Of a stretch of 54,765 nt of DNA, positions 19,628 through 28,300 are shown piece by piece. The position numbers and the translations under genes are program-made. Below the pieces are notes generated by a model. It worked only from the letters and a program-made list of their open reading frames with translations, ran no database searches and was not told the origin of the DNA. How positions within the stretch are numbered: position 1 is the stretch's first letter; each line of letters starts with the position of its first letter. Origin of the DNA: Glycomyces dulcitolivorans (GTDB lineage Bacteria > Actinomycetota > Actinomycetes > Mycobacteriales > Micromonosporaceae); NCBI RefSeq assembly GCF_003265355.1, contig NZ_QFRW01000326.1:1-54765 (forward strand), read 5' to 3'.

Positions 19628-22600
19628 TCACCGGTCGTCGCGAACAAACACGATGGCTTCGTTCATTGTCAGGTCCCCGCTGGTCCGCATCTCGATGATT
19701 GCAAGCCCGGCAATGCACCGGCAGCAGCTTGTCACAGCAGCAGCACTCGCAGCTCCTGCGTGTAGCCTCGTGACCAGGCCAACCAGTGCGAGCCTGGCGA
19801 TGCGAAGGGAACCGCGATCGAGTGCGGTCTTGCGCTCGAGCGAGGGCGCGACCGTTGTGCGGAGGTCCCCGATCATCGCGATGAGCATTCGGGCGGTCCG
19901 TTGATCTCCCCACTTCTTGACCTCTACGCGGAGCAGGCCGACAAGTCGATCGAGTTCGCTGAGCACATCCTCAGGATAGAGCGGCAGTCCGGCTGCCTCC
20001 TTGGTGATGTACGGCGCCGAGGAGACCGGCATCGAGCCCGGCACCGGCCCGCGGCCGCCCTCCAGTGCAAGACCGGGTGCCAACAGTAGGGCTGCAGCTG
20101 GCGTCACGAGCGGCGCTGCCGGGTGCCGGACGTTGATGCGGCGGTGCACCTCTTGGAATGTCTTGTCGTATGCGCTGAGCATGGCGGCCTGCAGCGCATT
20201 GACCTGTCGTTTGATCTCGTTGACGTGCGCAGGCGTGAGCCCGAAGCGAGCCTGGCTGGGGAGATCATCGCGCAGCTCCTCGACAGACCCGAGCGCCGTG
20301 AACAAACTGGTGCGCTCTTGTACCTGCTGGGCCAGTGCCCGTGCTCCGTTCAGCAGGCGATCGAGGCGGGCCGACTGCTCCTGCGCCGCCTGTGTCTGGC
20401 CTCCTGCATACTCCCCGTGCTCGATGGCATGGCTCTTGACCGTTTCCTGGGCCGATGTGATCGATTCGAGCAATTCGTGCATGGACTCAGTGACCATTCG
20501 GGCGGCATTGCGTTGGGCAGGGCTGACCGATCCTTGGAGGTGGCCGATGAGCCCGGCCGTGTCCGACCAGTCCGCGCCCAAGAGCCTGCCCAGCGCTGGC
20601 TCGGTCGCGGCGAATCCCTCGTTGCCGCTGCCGAGATACAGCGGCCTGATCCCGGATTGGCTCTGCACCCATAGACCCACAGGATCTTTTCTGCTCCAAC
20701 GCGAGCGGAGGATCGCACGCCCTTCCTTTTCGGTGGGCAGGCGGTAGGTGAACCCGCGATGGTCGAAGGTGTTGAGCCAGTTTCGGAACTCGCCGACTTC
20801 GTCGGGCCACAGCCCTCGCAGACTGGCGTCGCGAGCCTGACGATGGGCAGAGGGGTGGCGCTGCTGGCGCCACTCGACTCGCTCGCGCAATCGCCACAGC
20901 GGCATTCCGACAGGCGACTTGCACGCGAGCACCTCGCCGTGCAGCGGCGCGATCTGCTGAAGGTTACGCCGGATCACTTCGGTGCAGGCGACGTGGTATT
21001 CGTCGCTGCTGGGTGGATGGTCACGCTCGAGGAAGTCCTCGATACGCCCTTTCAGGAACTTGTCGATAGCGAAGCCCCGCGCAGCGGCCTCGTTGGCGCA
21101 GTCGATCGCAAGTTCCCAGGCGTCGCCCCCGCCTTGGTGCTGGCACGCGGCGATGACCGGTTCGGGGTCGGTCTGCGCTGCCCACAAGATCGTGGTGTTT
21201 CGCCACCAGCCGCTGCTGATGTTTGCAATGAGGAGGTCGGATAGGTCTGCTTCGACGATATGCGAGGCGGCGAGGTATTCCTGGAAGGACAGGTGCGCGA
21301 ATGCGCTGTTGGCGCCGTCGACGGCTACGAGGAGGCCGTGCTGGTGCGCATCGGTGGCGACCTCGTGCGGGTCGGCCTGGACGCCGAGATGCTGCAGCAC
21401 TTCGCCGATCCGCTCCCGGGCGGGGAAGTAGCGATCCTGCCCGACCATCAGTTCGAACGCGAGCTGGCGCATGATCGCGAGCTTGCGCAGGAATTCGGGA
21501 TCGGCTGATGCCTCGCCGGCACCGCCGAGGGTCCGCCTGGAATGAAGGAGGATCTCGACGAACTCCTCATAGAGCTGCGCCCTGCTTCCGGACATGCCCC
21601 GGGGAAGATAGAGGTCGCGGTACACGATGATGTGCAGCAGCAGCGGAGTCATCGCGAGATCGAACATGTGGGGGTTGTTGTCCAACTGTCCCAGCAGATC
21701 GACGGGGTCTGCGGCCGGGTTCGCGATGTCGTAGCCGCTCTTGCCCCGGGCTGCGCTGAAGCATTTGTTGATGAACAGGCGTATCTGGCTGCGTGACAGT
21801 GAACAGATGTCCAGGATCACTGGAGCCTGGGCGAGCATTCCCGGATTGAACCCTTGGGGCCGGCCCGCGACGATGAGGCTGCCGCGGAAATTGCCGGCTC
21901 TGATGCGGTCGACCCAGGTGGTGACCTTCGCACGGTGGGCCTCCTCGACTTCGTCGAGGCCGTCGAGCATGACCACGACGCGGCGGCTCCGCAGCCAATT
22001 GCGCATGTGGTCGACAGTGATCGGGCTTGTGCGTAGCCAGGGTTCACCCATGGCGACCTCTGCCAGGCCGATGGAATCATCGCTGGCGATCGCTTCCGCG
22101 TGCCGGGGCAGCACGACCAAGACCGGCAGCGGCCGGAACACCCGCCCCGGCTCGGTCAGTTTGATGGCCGTGGCGCGCAAGAGCGTGGTCTTGCCGTCAC
22201 CTGGGCGTCCGCGGATCGAATAGGCGGAGCTGTCATCGTGTCGGAGCAGTTCGTCGAGTTTCAGGCGGTGGCTGCTGCTGGAAGGTGTCGGGCCGAATGC
22301 CGGCTGGTCGCGGCTGCCGGGCTGCTTGGTTCGAAGCTGCACATCGACGTAGATGTCGGCGACGCTCAGTGTCGGGCCAGCAGGATGGCGCGCTCCTGCC
22401 AGCTGGAGTCGATTCAGCTGACTGTTCTTATGGATGATGCCGCGGTATCGGGACCGGTAGGCGAATTCGAGGAAGCGCCCGAAGTCGAAGAGGCAGAGCA
22501 CGACTACAGCAGCGAATGCAGTTGCCGACCAGAGCCAGATGTTCCATCCGACCGTGAGGGAGGCAATGGCGCTCACGCCACCAGCGATACCACCGACGGC

Positions 22601-22678
22601 GCCAAGGTAGGTCACCGCCGTCAGGTGAAGGGAGACCGTCGACGGGGACGGGGACGGGGACGGGGATTCAGGAGGCAT
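19628..22678 (-). CDS. Membrane-anchored NACHT NTPase with FGE-like module
   Basis: A 1016-residue protein (1033 if it starts at 22729). After an SPSPSPSP leader come two membrane segments (about 18-41 and 47-65), then a NACHT domain: Walker A GRPGDGKTTLL (about 157-166), Walker B VVVMLDGLDEVEE (about 234-246), and FAHLSFQEYLAA, the C-terminal winged-helix signature, near 460-471. Residues about 610-690 contain FRNWLNTFDHRGFTYRLPTEKE, resembling the RLPTEAEW block of formylglycine-generating-enzyme domains, but shortened. The C-terminal 300 residues are helical, probably coiled coil. NACHT/STAND proteins of this layout are frequent anti-phage sensors. Role in defence is inferred from architecture and island context. 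No substrate or trigger can be named. Confidence 0.8.
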   Translation of the reverse strand: MPPESPSPSPSPSTVSLHLTAVTYLGAVGGIAGGVSAIASLTVGWNIWLWSATAFAAVVVLCLFDFGRFLEFAYRSRYRGIIHKNSQLNRLQLAGARHPAGPTLSVADIYVDVQLRTKQPGSRDQPAFGPTPSSSSHRLKLDELLRHDDSSAYSIRGRPGDGKTTLLRATAIKLTEPGRVFRPLPVLVVLPRHAEAIASDDSIGLAEVAMGEPWLRTSPITVDHMRNWLRSRRVVVMLDGLDEVEEAHRAKVTTWVDRIRAGNFRGSLIVAGRPQGFNPGMLAQAPVILDICSLSRSQIRLFINKCFSAARGKSGYDIANPAADPVDLLGQLDNNPHMFDLAMTPLLLHIIVYRDLYLPRGMSGSRAQLYEEFVEILLHSRRTLGGAGEASADPEFLRKLAIMRQLAFELMVGQDRYFPARERIGEVLQHLGVQADPHEVATDAHQHGLLVAVDGANSAFAHLSFQEYLAASHIVEADLSDLLIANISSGWWRNTTILWAAQTDPEPVIAACQHQGGGDAWELAIDCANEAAARGFAIDKFLKGRIEDFLERDHPPSSDEYHVACTEVIRRNLQQIAPLHGEVLACKSPVGMPLWRLRERVEWRQQRHPSAHRQARDASLRGLWPDEVGEFRNWLNTFDHRGFTYRLPTEKEGRAILRSRWSRKDPVGLWVQSQSGIRPLYLGSGNEGFAATEPALGRLLGADWSDTAGLIGHLQGSVSPAQRNAARMVTESMHELLESITSAQETVKSHAIEHGEYAGGQTQAAQEQSARLDRLLNGARALAQQVQERTSLFTALGSVEELRDDLPSQARFGLTPAHVNEIKRQVNALQAAMLSAYDKTFQEVHRRINVRHPAAPLVTPAAALLLAPGLALEGGRGPVPGSMPVSSAPYITKEAAGLPLYPEDVLSELDRLVGLLRVEVKKWGDQRTARMLIAMIGDLRTTVAPSLERKTALDRGSLRIARLALVGLVTRLHAGAASAAAVTSCCRCIAGLAIIEMRTSGDLTMNEAIVFVRDDR

Positions 22679-23029
22679 GGTGCTCGCTTTCGCGAAGGGA
22701 GTGACGTCTCCGGCATCAATGGGTGGCATGCCCGGCAGGTGTCACGCGGAAGCAGCTGACGATGCTATCGCAGGATCACTGAGCGGACCGATTTGAGTCG
22801 CCTACATGACAATGCCGAAGGTGACGCGAGTCTGCGTTGGCGCATGTCCGCCGCGCGCGGGTGCTGCGTGGGGGAGAGGTGGGTCAAGCTCCGGTGCCGG
22901 CAACGCAGGGCAAAGGCGTGCTCGACGGCCTGCCGGTGGCGGCGCAACGGCGTTGCGGAGCGGCACCCGCGAACCGCGCCGCGACGCAGCAGTTCGCGGA
23001 CGCCCCGCGCGTCACCTGCGGGTGAGTGC
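22679..23029. other. Non-coding gap upstream of the NACHT gene
   Basis: Between the NACHT gene start and the end of the PIN gene (both minus strand) I see no gene with convincing composition. It presumably carries the promoter of the NACHT gene. The in-frame alternative start 22729 falls inside it. Confidence 0.5.
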
Positions 23030-23578
23030 TCAGGGAAGCAGTTCCTGTTCGTATGCCCAGGCCAGCAGGCTCGTGCCGTCTTTGATCGGGAGGTACATGT
23101 CGGTCGCGAGCAGGTCGTCGACGACCTGGGCCGCGCGATCGCGGTCTCGGTCGAACAGCGTCTTGTACGCTTCAATCACAATCCACAAGGTATCCACATT
23201 GGGTACCCCGAGCGCATCAGCCTGGACGATCGCGTCGCGCTCATCCAACACTGCAGTGAAACCGCGGTGGTGTGCACAGGCGATGACCGCGCACTCGCCG
23301 AGGTGTTCGAACTGCCCGCCGCTGAGTTCGGATTTGACCTGGAGCATGGTCCACTGCTCCTCGTCAGTGAGCACGGCCAGCTCGGCCCAGTCCACGTTGG
23401 CGACCGCGTGAATATCGGGGTAGCCTGCACGCCCCTGTTCGATTTCGTCGCTGACTGCAGTCGGTACGACGACGACACCGCCGGGCGCGAGCTGCTCAAG
23501 GATATTGGCATGGCCGGCCCGGCAGAGATGGGTGTAGGCGCTGGTGTCGACGACCCAGCGCTGATGCTCAGCCATCAT
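23030..23578 (-). CDS. PIN-domain protein, probable toxin
   Basis: A 182-residue protein with PIN-nuclease features: VVDTSAYTHL near the N-terminus (first Asp), VSDEIEQG (Glu), FEHLGECAVIACAHHRG (Glu/Cys region) and VLDERDAIVQA (Asp). PIN domains are metal-dependent RNases, and in pairs with a DNA-binding partner they usually act as toxins. Its ATG (23576-23578, or the next codon) overlaps the end of the upstream HTH/M78 gene by 11 bp, so translation is coupled. The order of regulator/protease first and PIN second matches predicted toxin-antitoxin pairs built on COG2856 (ImmA/IrrE) proteins. Confidence 0.82.
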   Translation of the reverse strand: MMAEHQRWVVDTSAYTHLCRAGHANILEQLAPGGVVVVPTAVSDEIEQGRAGYPDIHAVANVDWAELAVLTDEEQWTMLQVKSELSGGQFEHLGECAVIACAHHRGFTAVLDERDAIVQADALGVPNVDTLWIVIEAYKTLFDRDRDRAAQVVDDLLATDMYLPIKDGTSLLAWAYEQELLP

Positions 23579-24674
23579 GTCCAGCGAAGGAGCGGCGGAG
23601 GTCCTCGATCGAGGCGCCGGCGCGGGTGGGGAGCTCCGTTGCGGGAAGGGTCCCGCGCAGGAGCTCGAGTGAACGTGCGGCCGTGAGTTGACCATCGACG
23701 TACGCATTGAGGATTGCCGCGGTGAATGCTGGTGACAGGTACGGGGCGGCGCACTCTTCCCGCCAGTTGAGTTCGAGCCGGAGGTAGTCCCCTGGAGTCG
23801 GTTCATCCTCCCTGAACGACCCGTGTTGATCGAAGTTGATCAAGTCGAGGTTCCGCAGCTGGTTGACGGCGGCCGACCAGCTCAGCCGGAATTTCGCAGC
23901 GACGGCAAGTGCGCGATCGCGTGGCTCCCATGCCCGATACTCGTTCCAGACCTTGCTCACGCCAGCGCGGGGAGCGAGAAAGTGGATAGCAAAGGAATTG
24001 ATCATGGTTTCGGCATCGTTCGTCGCCTCCGAATCGTAGGCATCGCCGAAGACCCAGTGCCCGAGCTCGTGCGCCAGGGTCATGCGCCGCCGACCCGCAG
24101 CGATATCGCCGTTCAGCACGGCGGCGCCTGCTGCATTAGTCTCATCTTCGACCTCGACGCAGCCGCCATCGGCGCCATTTGTGCCGAGATGGGCCGAAAA
24201 CGTGTACATCCCGAGTTCTTCGCAGACTTGCCCGAGATCGTCGATCGGGCCGGTCTCCAGCGCTATCTGGGCGCGAACAGCGGTGGCAGCGTGCTCTGCC
24301 TCGATGTGGTCCCGGGGGGTCCGGTACTCGATCCGCTCGCGTGCAGGTAGAAGGCCGCGCCGCAGCAACGCTTGGACATCTGCGGCGAACTGCTCGAGTT
24401 CAAGATCGAGCCGTTGCGTGGTTGCATGGGTCGGTGCAGCGTCGGTTCGGCGGCTGACCACTGCGGGGACCGGATCGGCGACAAAGTAGGACAGCGGGCG
24501 CTCAAGAACTCCTGCGATTTGCACCAGTTCGGGCACGTTGAGTTTTCGCTCGCCCTGCTCAAGCCGAGAGATCGCTGAGCGGTCGAGTTCGACGGCACGG
24601 CCCAGATCGGCTTGGGTCAATCCCGCGTCCTCGCGAGCTTGTGCCACCCGTCGTCCCAGCAATGCCTTGTCCAT
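23568..24674 (-). CDS. XRE-type HTH plus ImmA/IrrE (M78) metallopeptidase
   Basis: A 368-residue protein from ATG 24672-24674. Residues 1-60 form a Cro/C1-type helix-turn-helix: LTQADLGRAVELDRSAISRLEQGERKL. A peptidase domain follows with the zinc motif HELGH in MTLAHELGHWVFGD and a downstream acidic ligand. ImmA/IrrE peptidases cleave repressors or antitoxins. Here the HTH and protease are fused, so the protein is likely a self-regulated antitoxin or switch for the PIN protein encoded next. A near-perfect palindrome abuts its start codon. An upstream in-frame start would put that operator inside the coding region, which favours the ATG chosen. Confidence 0.87.
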   Translation of the reverse strand: MDKALLGRRVAQAREDAGLTQADLGRAVELDRSAISRLEQGERKLNVPELVQIAGVLERPLSYFVADPVPAVVSRRTDAAPTHATTQRLDLELEQFAADVQALLRRGLLPARERIEYRTPRDHIEAEHAATAVRAQIALETGPIDDLGQVCEELGMYTFSAHLGTNGADGGCVEVEDETNAAGAAVLNGDIAAGRRRMTLAHELGHWVFGDAYDSEATNDAETMINSFAIHFLAPRAGVSKVWNEYRAWEPRDRALAVAAKFRLSWSAAVNQLRNLDLINFDQHGSFREDEPTPGDYLRLELNWREECAAPYLSPAFTAAILNAYVDGQLTAARSLELLRGTLPATELPTRAGASIEDLRRSFAGHDG

Positions 24675-24675
24675 G

Positions 24676-24692
24676 TGTGTGATTATCACACA
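24676..24692. promoter_or_regulatory. Palindromic operator at the start of the HTH/M78-PIN operon
   Basis: TGTGTGATTATCACACA is a perfect 8-1-8 inverted repeat. It lies one base upstream of the ATG on the minus strand. Its size and place fit a Cro/C1-type dimer site for autorepression of the operon. Confidence 0.75.
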
Positions 24693-24853
24693 TCCACGCT
24701 CCAATCCGCCTCCTCAGCGGGTATCCAATCACTGTGAGACTGCAGTCAAGACACAACAGCAGCAAATCGACCGACTCAGTCCCTGAGGGGTCGAAACCGG
24801 ATGGCTCGCCCGTTGTAGTGACGCTCAGGCGGTCGCAGCGCACTGCGACTGGC

Positions 24854-25219
24854 TCAGGCGGTGATGCGAGGAGCCGCAGGCTGTGCGCTGGTACGGCCCC
24901 ACTTGGCGAACTCCGTCATCGAGACGAGCGCTTTCGGCTCACCGTGCGCCGCCTGGATCCAGCGATGCACCAGGTCAGTGATCGACTCGGGAGCGATCCA
25001 GGCCGCGCGGACCCGGGCGAAGGTCGCATCGATATCGAGATCGCTCATCTCGATCTGCGGTACAGGCAGCAGTGATGCGATCGCGTAGCCACGCCAGAAG
25101 TGGTCGTCCTCTTGGACTGCTGCCCCGTCCAGGCACCTGAGCGCGGCCGTCATCGCACCGGGCCAAACCTGTCCAAGCGCCGGGCGGAGTGGATCGTCGT
25201 ACGTGAACAGGATGGCCAT
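24854..25219 (-). CDS. Hypothetical protein, start uncertain
   Basis: A frame of 121 codons from ATG 25219, MAILFTYDDPLRPALG onward, with protein-like composition but no family I recognise. The same frame stays open upstream to about 25395 and still looks coding (HVRQFSANLHALHTLFDA), yet it has no ATG, GTG or TTG there. So the gene may begin at a rare start, or it may have lost its true 5' end. It is divergent from the large nuclease-ATPase gene, and its upstream extension would overlap that gene's start. It could be a degraded gene. Confidence 0.45.
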   Translation of the reverse strand: MAILFTYDDPLRPALGQVWPGAMTAALRCLDGAAVQEDDHFWRGYAIASLLPVPQIEMSDLDIDATFARVRAAWIAPESITDLVHRWIQAAHGEPKALVSMTEFAKWGRTSAQPAAPRITA

Positions 25220-25362
25220 AGCGTCGAACAGAGTATGAAGGGCATGCAGGTTGGCGGAGAATTGCCGGACGTGGATGTCGGGAGGGAGGGAGTCGCCACT
25301 GAGGGCGAGTTCGACCAGAACGCCAGGCTGACAAATCCACTGCAGGGTGCCAAGCTTGGGGG

Positions 25363-28300
25363 ATGACAGCCGACGCTGATGTTGCGGTCACTCTTGGGGC
25401 CGAATGGGCAGATTCCAGAGCCGGGAGCCGATCGGCACGTGGGTACTACTACCAGGATGTCGTCGGTGCCTGGCTCGCGTCACGGGTGCTGGACCGGCAA
25501 CTCGTGCTCGGTCAGATCGTTCCTGAAGGTCTTGAGGACCTGTCCTGCGAGGGTGGTGATCATTGGCAAGTCCAAGCCAAGTCGCGGCAGGGTCATCGGG
25601 GAGACTTCACCTCCGGTTGGGTCGCAAAGACACTGCTGAAGGTTTGGTCGAAGCACCTCGACCGAAGAGAGCGGGGCATTGCAGGCCGGCCTATGCTTGT
25701 CCTCGAGCGCCCCGTACATGGCGCGAGCCCATCTGAGTGGGGTAGACCAATCCGGGAGAGCTTCGCGCCCGGCCATCCCCTGATCGGAGAGCTCCGCTCC
25801 CGCTGCGCGGCAGCGGAAATAAGTGTCACTGAGATCGATGCCATATTGGACGAAGCGTCGATTCTCATTCTGCCGTGGCATGTCGCTTTCGCCGAGGCCA
25901 TCGAGAACGTAGTTCGCAAGACGGGTGTACTACCTGGAGTGGCAGTACCGATAGTATTGGCGCTCCGAAGCCGAGTCCAAGCATGCACTGCGGCAAATGC
26001 CGAAGCGCTGGAGCCGCAACAGCGCCAAGGACTCAGCCTTACAGACATCGAACACCTCGCGACCTCGACGTTGGAACTCACCGATCAGGCCGCCCTCACT
26101 GCGGCGCTGCGCGACCGCTTGTGCGAGACCATCGACTTCGACACGCCCATGCACGATGATGGGTTCTATGAAGGGGTCTCTGTCCAACCAGGCCATATCG
26201 CTGCAGGTCTGCCTGCCCCTCGCAAAGCTGCAACGAACCTGGTGCTTGAGGCGCTCGAGCGAAACCGGCCTGTCCTGATCACCGGTCCCTCAGGCGTGGG
26301 CAAATCCATGGTGCTCTGGGCCTCAGGATACGCAGCTCGGCACATCCTGTGGTATCGAGTGCGAAGTCTGCGCGAGCGAGACATCCCCGCATTGCTTGAC
26401 CTGCTTTGCGCCTCAGGGCCAACCGAGATCGCCCCCGTCGGTTTCATCATCGACGGTGTCGGCATCGGCCCGATGCGGGAGTGGGACACCCTAGTCGAAC
26501 GCGTAGCCAGCATCCCCGGGGCACGGCTGCTCGGCTCAGCCAGGTTCGAGGACCTCTTCCCGCTCAGATCCCTGCCCGAGTGCGATCGAATCGAGGTGAC
26601 CCTCGATGAGGAGGTCGCCGCCCGCATCCATCAGGAGATCGTTGCAGCCGGGAAGACGACGGTGCCGCATTGGCGAGAAGCCTTCGAGCAGGCAGACGGC
26701 TTGACCCTGGAATTCACCCACTTCCTCACCCAAGGGCGCCGCCTCCCTGACGTCATCGGAGAACAGGTCAACAAGCGGATCGCCGAACACCGGGATCTTG
26801 AATTGCGACTCCTGGCGGTGACATCCCTTGCCCACCAGTGGAATACGGCCGTCCCGCTCCAAGCGGCACTGGGTTCTGCAGCGGCCACCGACTCCGAAAG
26901 CCGGATGGCCTTGGAACGGCTCCGCCAAGAACACCTCGTACACGTTGAAGCGGGCATGCTGATGGGTCGGCACCCCCTGCGGTCGAAAACGCTCGCGGAA
27001 CAGATTCACCGCACGCCCCCACCCATGCTGAGCGACACCTTCAACTCGGTGACAAGCATGATCGAAGCCAGCGGCCTGACCGACTTCTTGGCAGGCGCGG
27101 TCGCTTCGGGAACGATACCCGATTCCGTGATCCTCACTGCGGCGCAATCGAGACTCCATGACCAGTTCGGAGCTGAAGGAATCGCTGTGTTGCAAGGTCT
27201 CCGAGCCGGTTCGCTGCAGCGGGAGATGCGAAGACGTTCGAACCAACTCCGAGTTCACGGTGTCGCACCTGCCCACCAGATCGCGGCGTTCATGCTCGCG
27301 GTTTCCGAAGACGATCTCCCGGGCATGATCGAGCCAGCCCTCCAGGTCGCCATCGACGAACTGAAGGCAATGCCCTCGGCGGAAAACGCGCTTCGTGATG
27401 ACCTCTTCGCAATGATTGATTTCGATCAAGTGGTCGCGACGCTCGGCCGCAGCGACATCACATCCGCGTCTACTCTTCTGGCTTTGCTTGAAGAGCTCTC
27501 CGAACGTCAGCGGGAGTCGCTCATCACCGGAACAGCATCGAATTCACCAATGCTGGTCGAGCTCGCGACGTGTGGCTTCGAAGATCTCGCAGATCTTCTC
27601 GACACCGCACATCGAGTCGATCCCCGCCTCCATGCAGAAATGGTGAGGACATTGGGAGGGGAGGCTGCGATCACCGATCGCTTGATGGAGTATGACGAAT
27701 GGATCTTCCAGGCCTCGATCAAAACCGAAGAAGACCAGTCGGTGGCGTTCGCCCGGCTCGCGATAATCTCCCCTGAACTCCAGATGGATATGGAGAAGCA
27801 TGCCAAACGCATCGCCCGCATGTATCTCCAATGCTTTCCGTACAGCGACCACGCCGATGTCGACTTTGTCGCGGCAGACGGGCAGCCGGTGTCCGCTGAC
27901 AGGCCTTACCTGAGCCTGCTGAAGCAGCGGTACGCGTGCGGGACAACCTCAAGTATCTGGCCGAGGAGCCGCCTTCGATATGCGGTGGCGGCGGCATCGG
28001 TCATGAGCCGAACTGAACGAACCGTCATCGCAAAAGATTTGATCACCAGATCCGCAAGGATACTCGATGCCATCCTCAAGGTCTGGTTGCATGTCGAACA
28101 AAGTCGAGCGAAGAAGGACGCGCTGAACAAAGACCTCGAAGCATTTCGAGAGGACATCGCACTGCTCACCATCCCATTCGATCAGACTGGCATCGAACAG
28201 GACGGCTCGACCGCCTCGTCATCGCCCAGTTTGCACGACCCATTGCATGAATTGTTGAACGGGATCGGGGTGCTACCCTCCCGGCTCGCGCGAACAGATC

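Noticed and set aside
22641-22665. Four tandem GACGGG units, possible regulatory repeat
   Set aside because: They encode the SPSPSPSP leader of the NACHT protein and are explained as low-complexity coding sequence.
22793-23686. Plus-strand frame opposite the PIN gene
   Set aside because: The minus strand has a clear PIN domain and coupled start; the plus frame shows no protein features.
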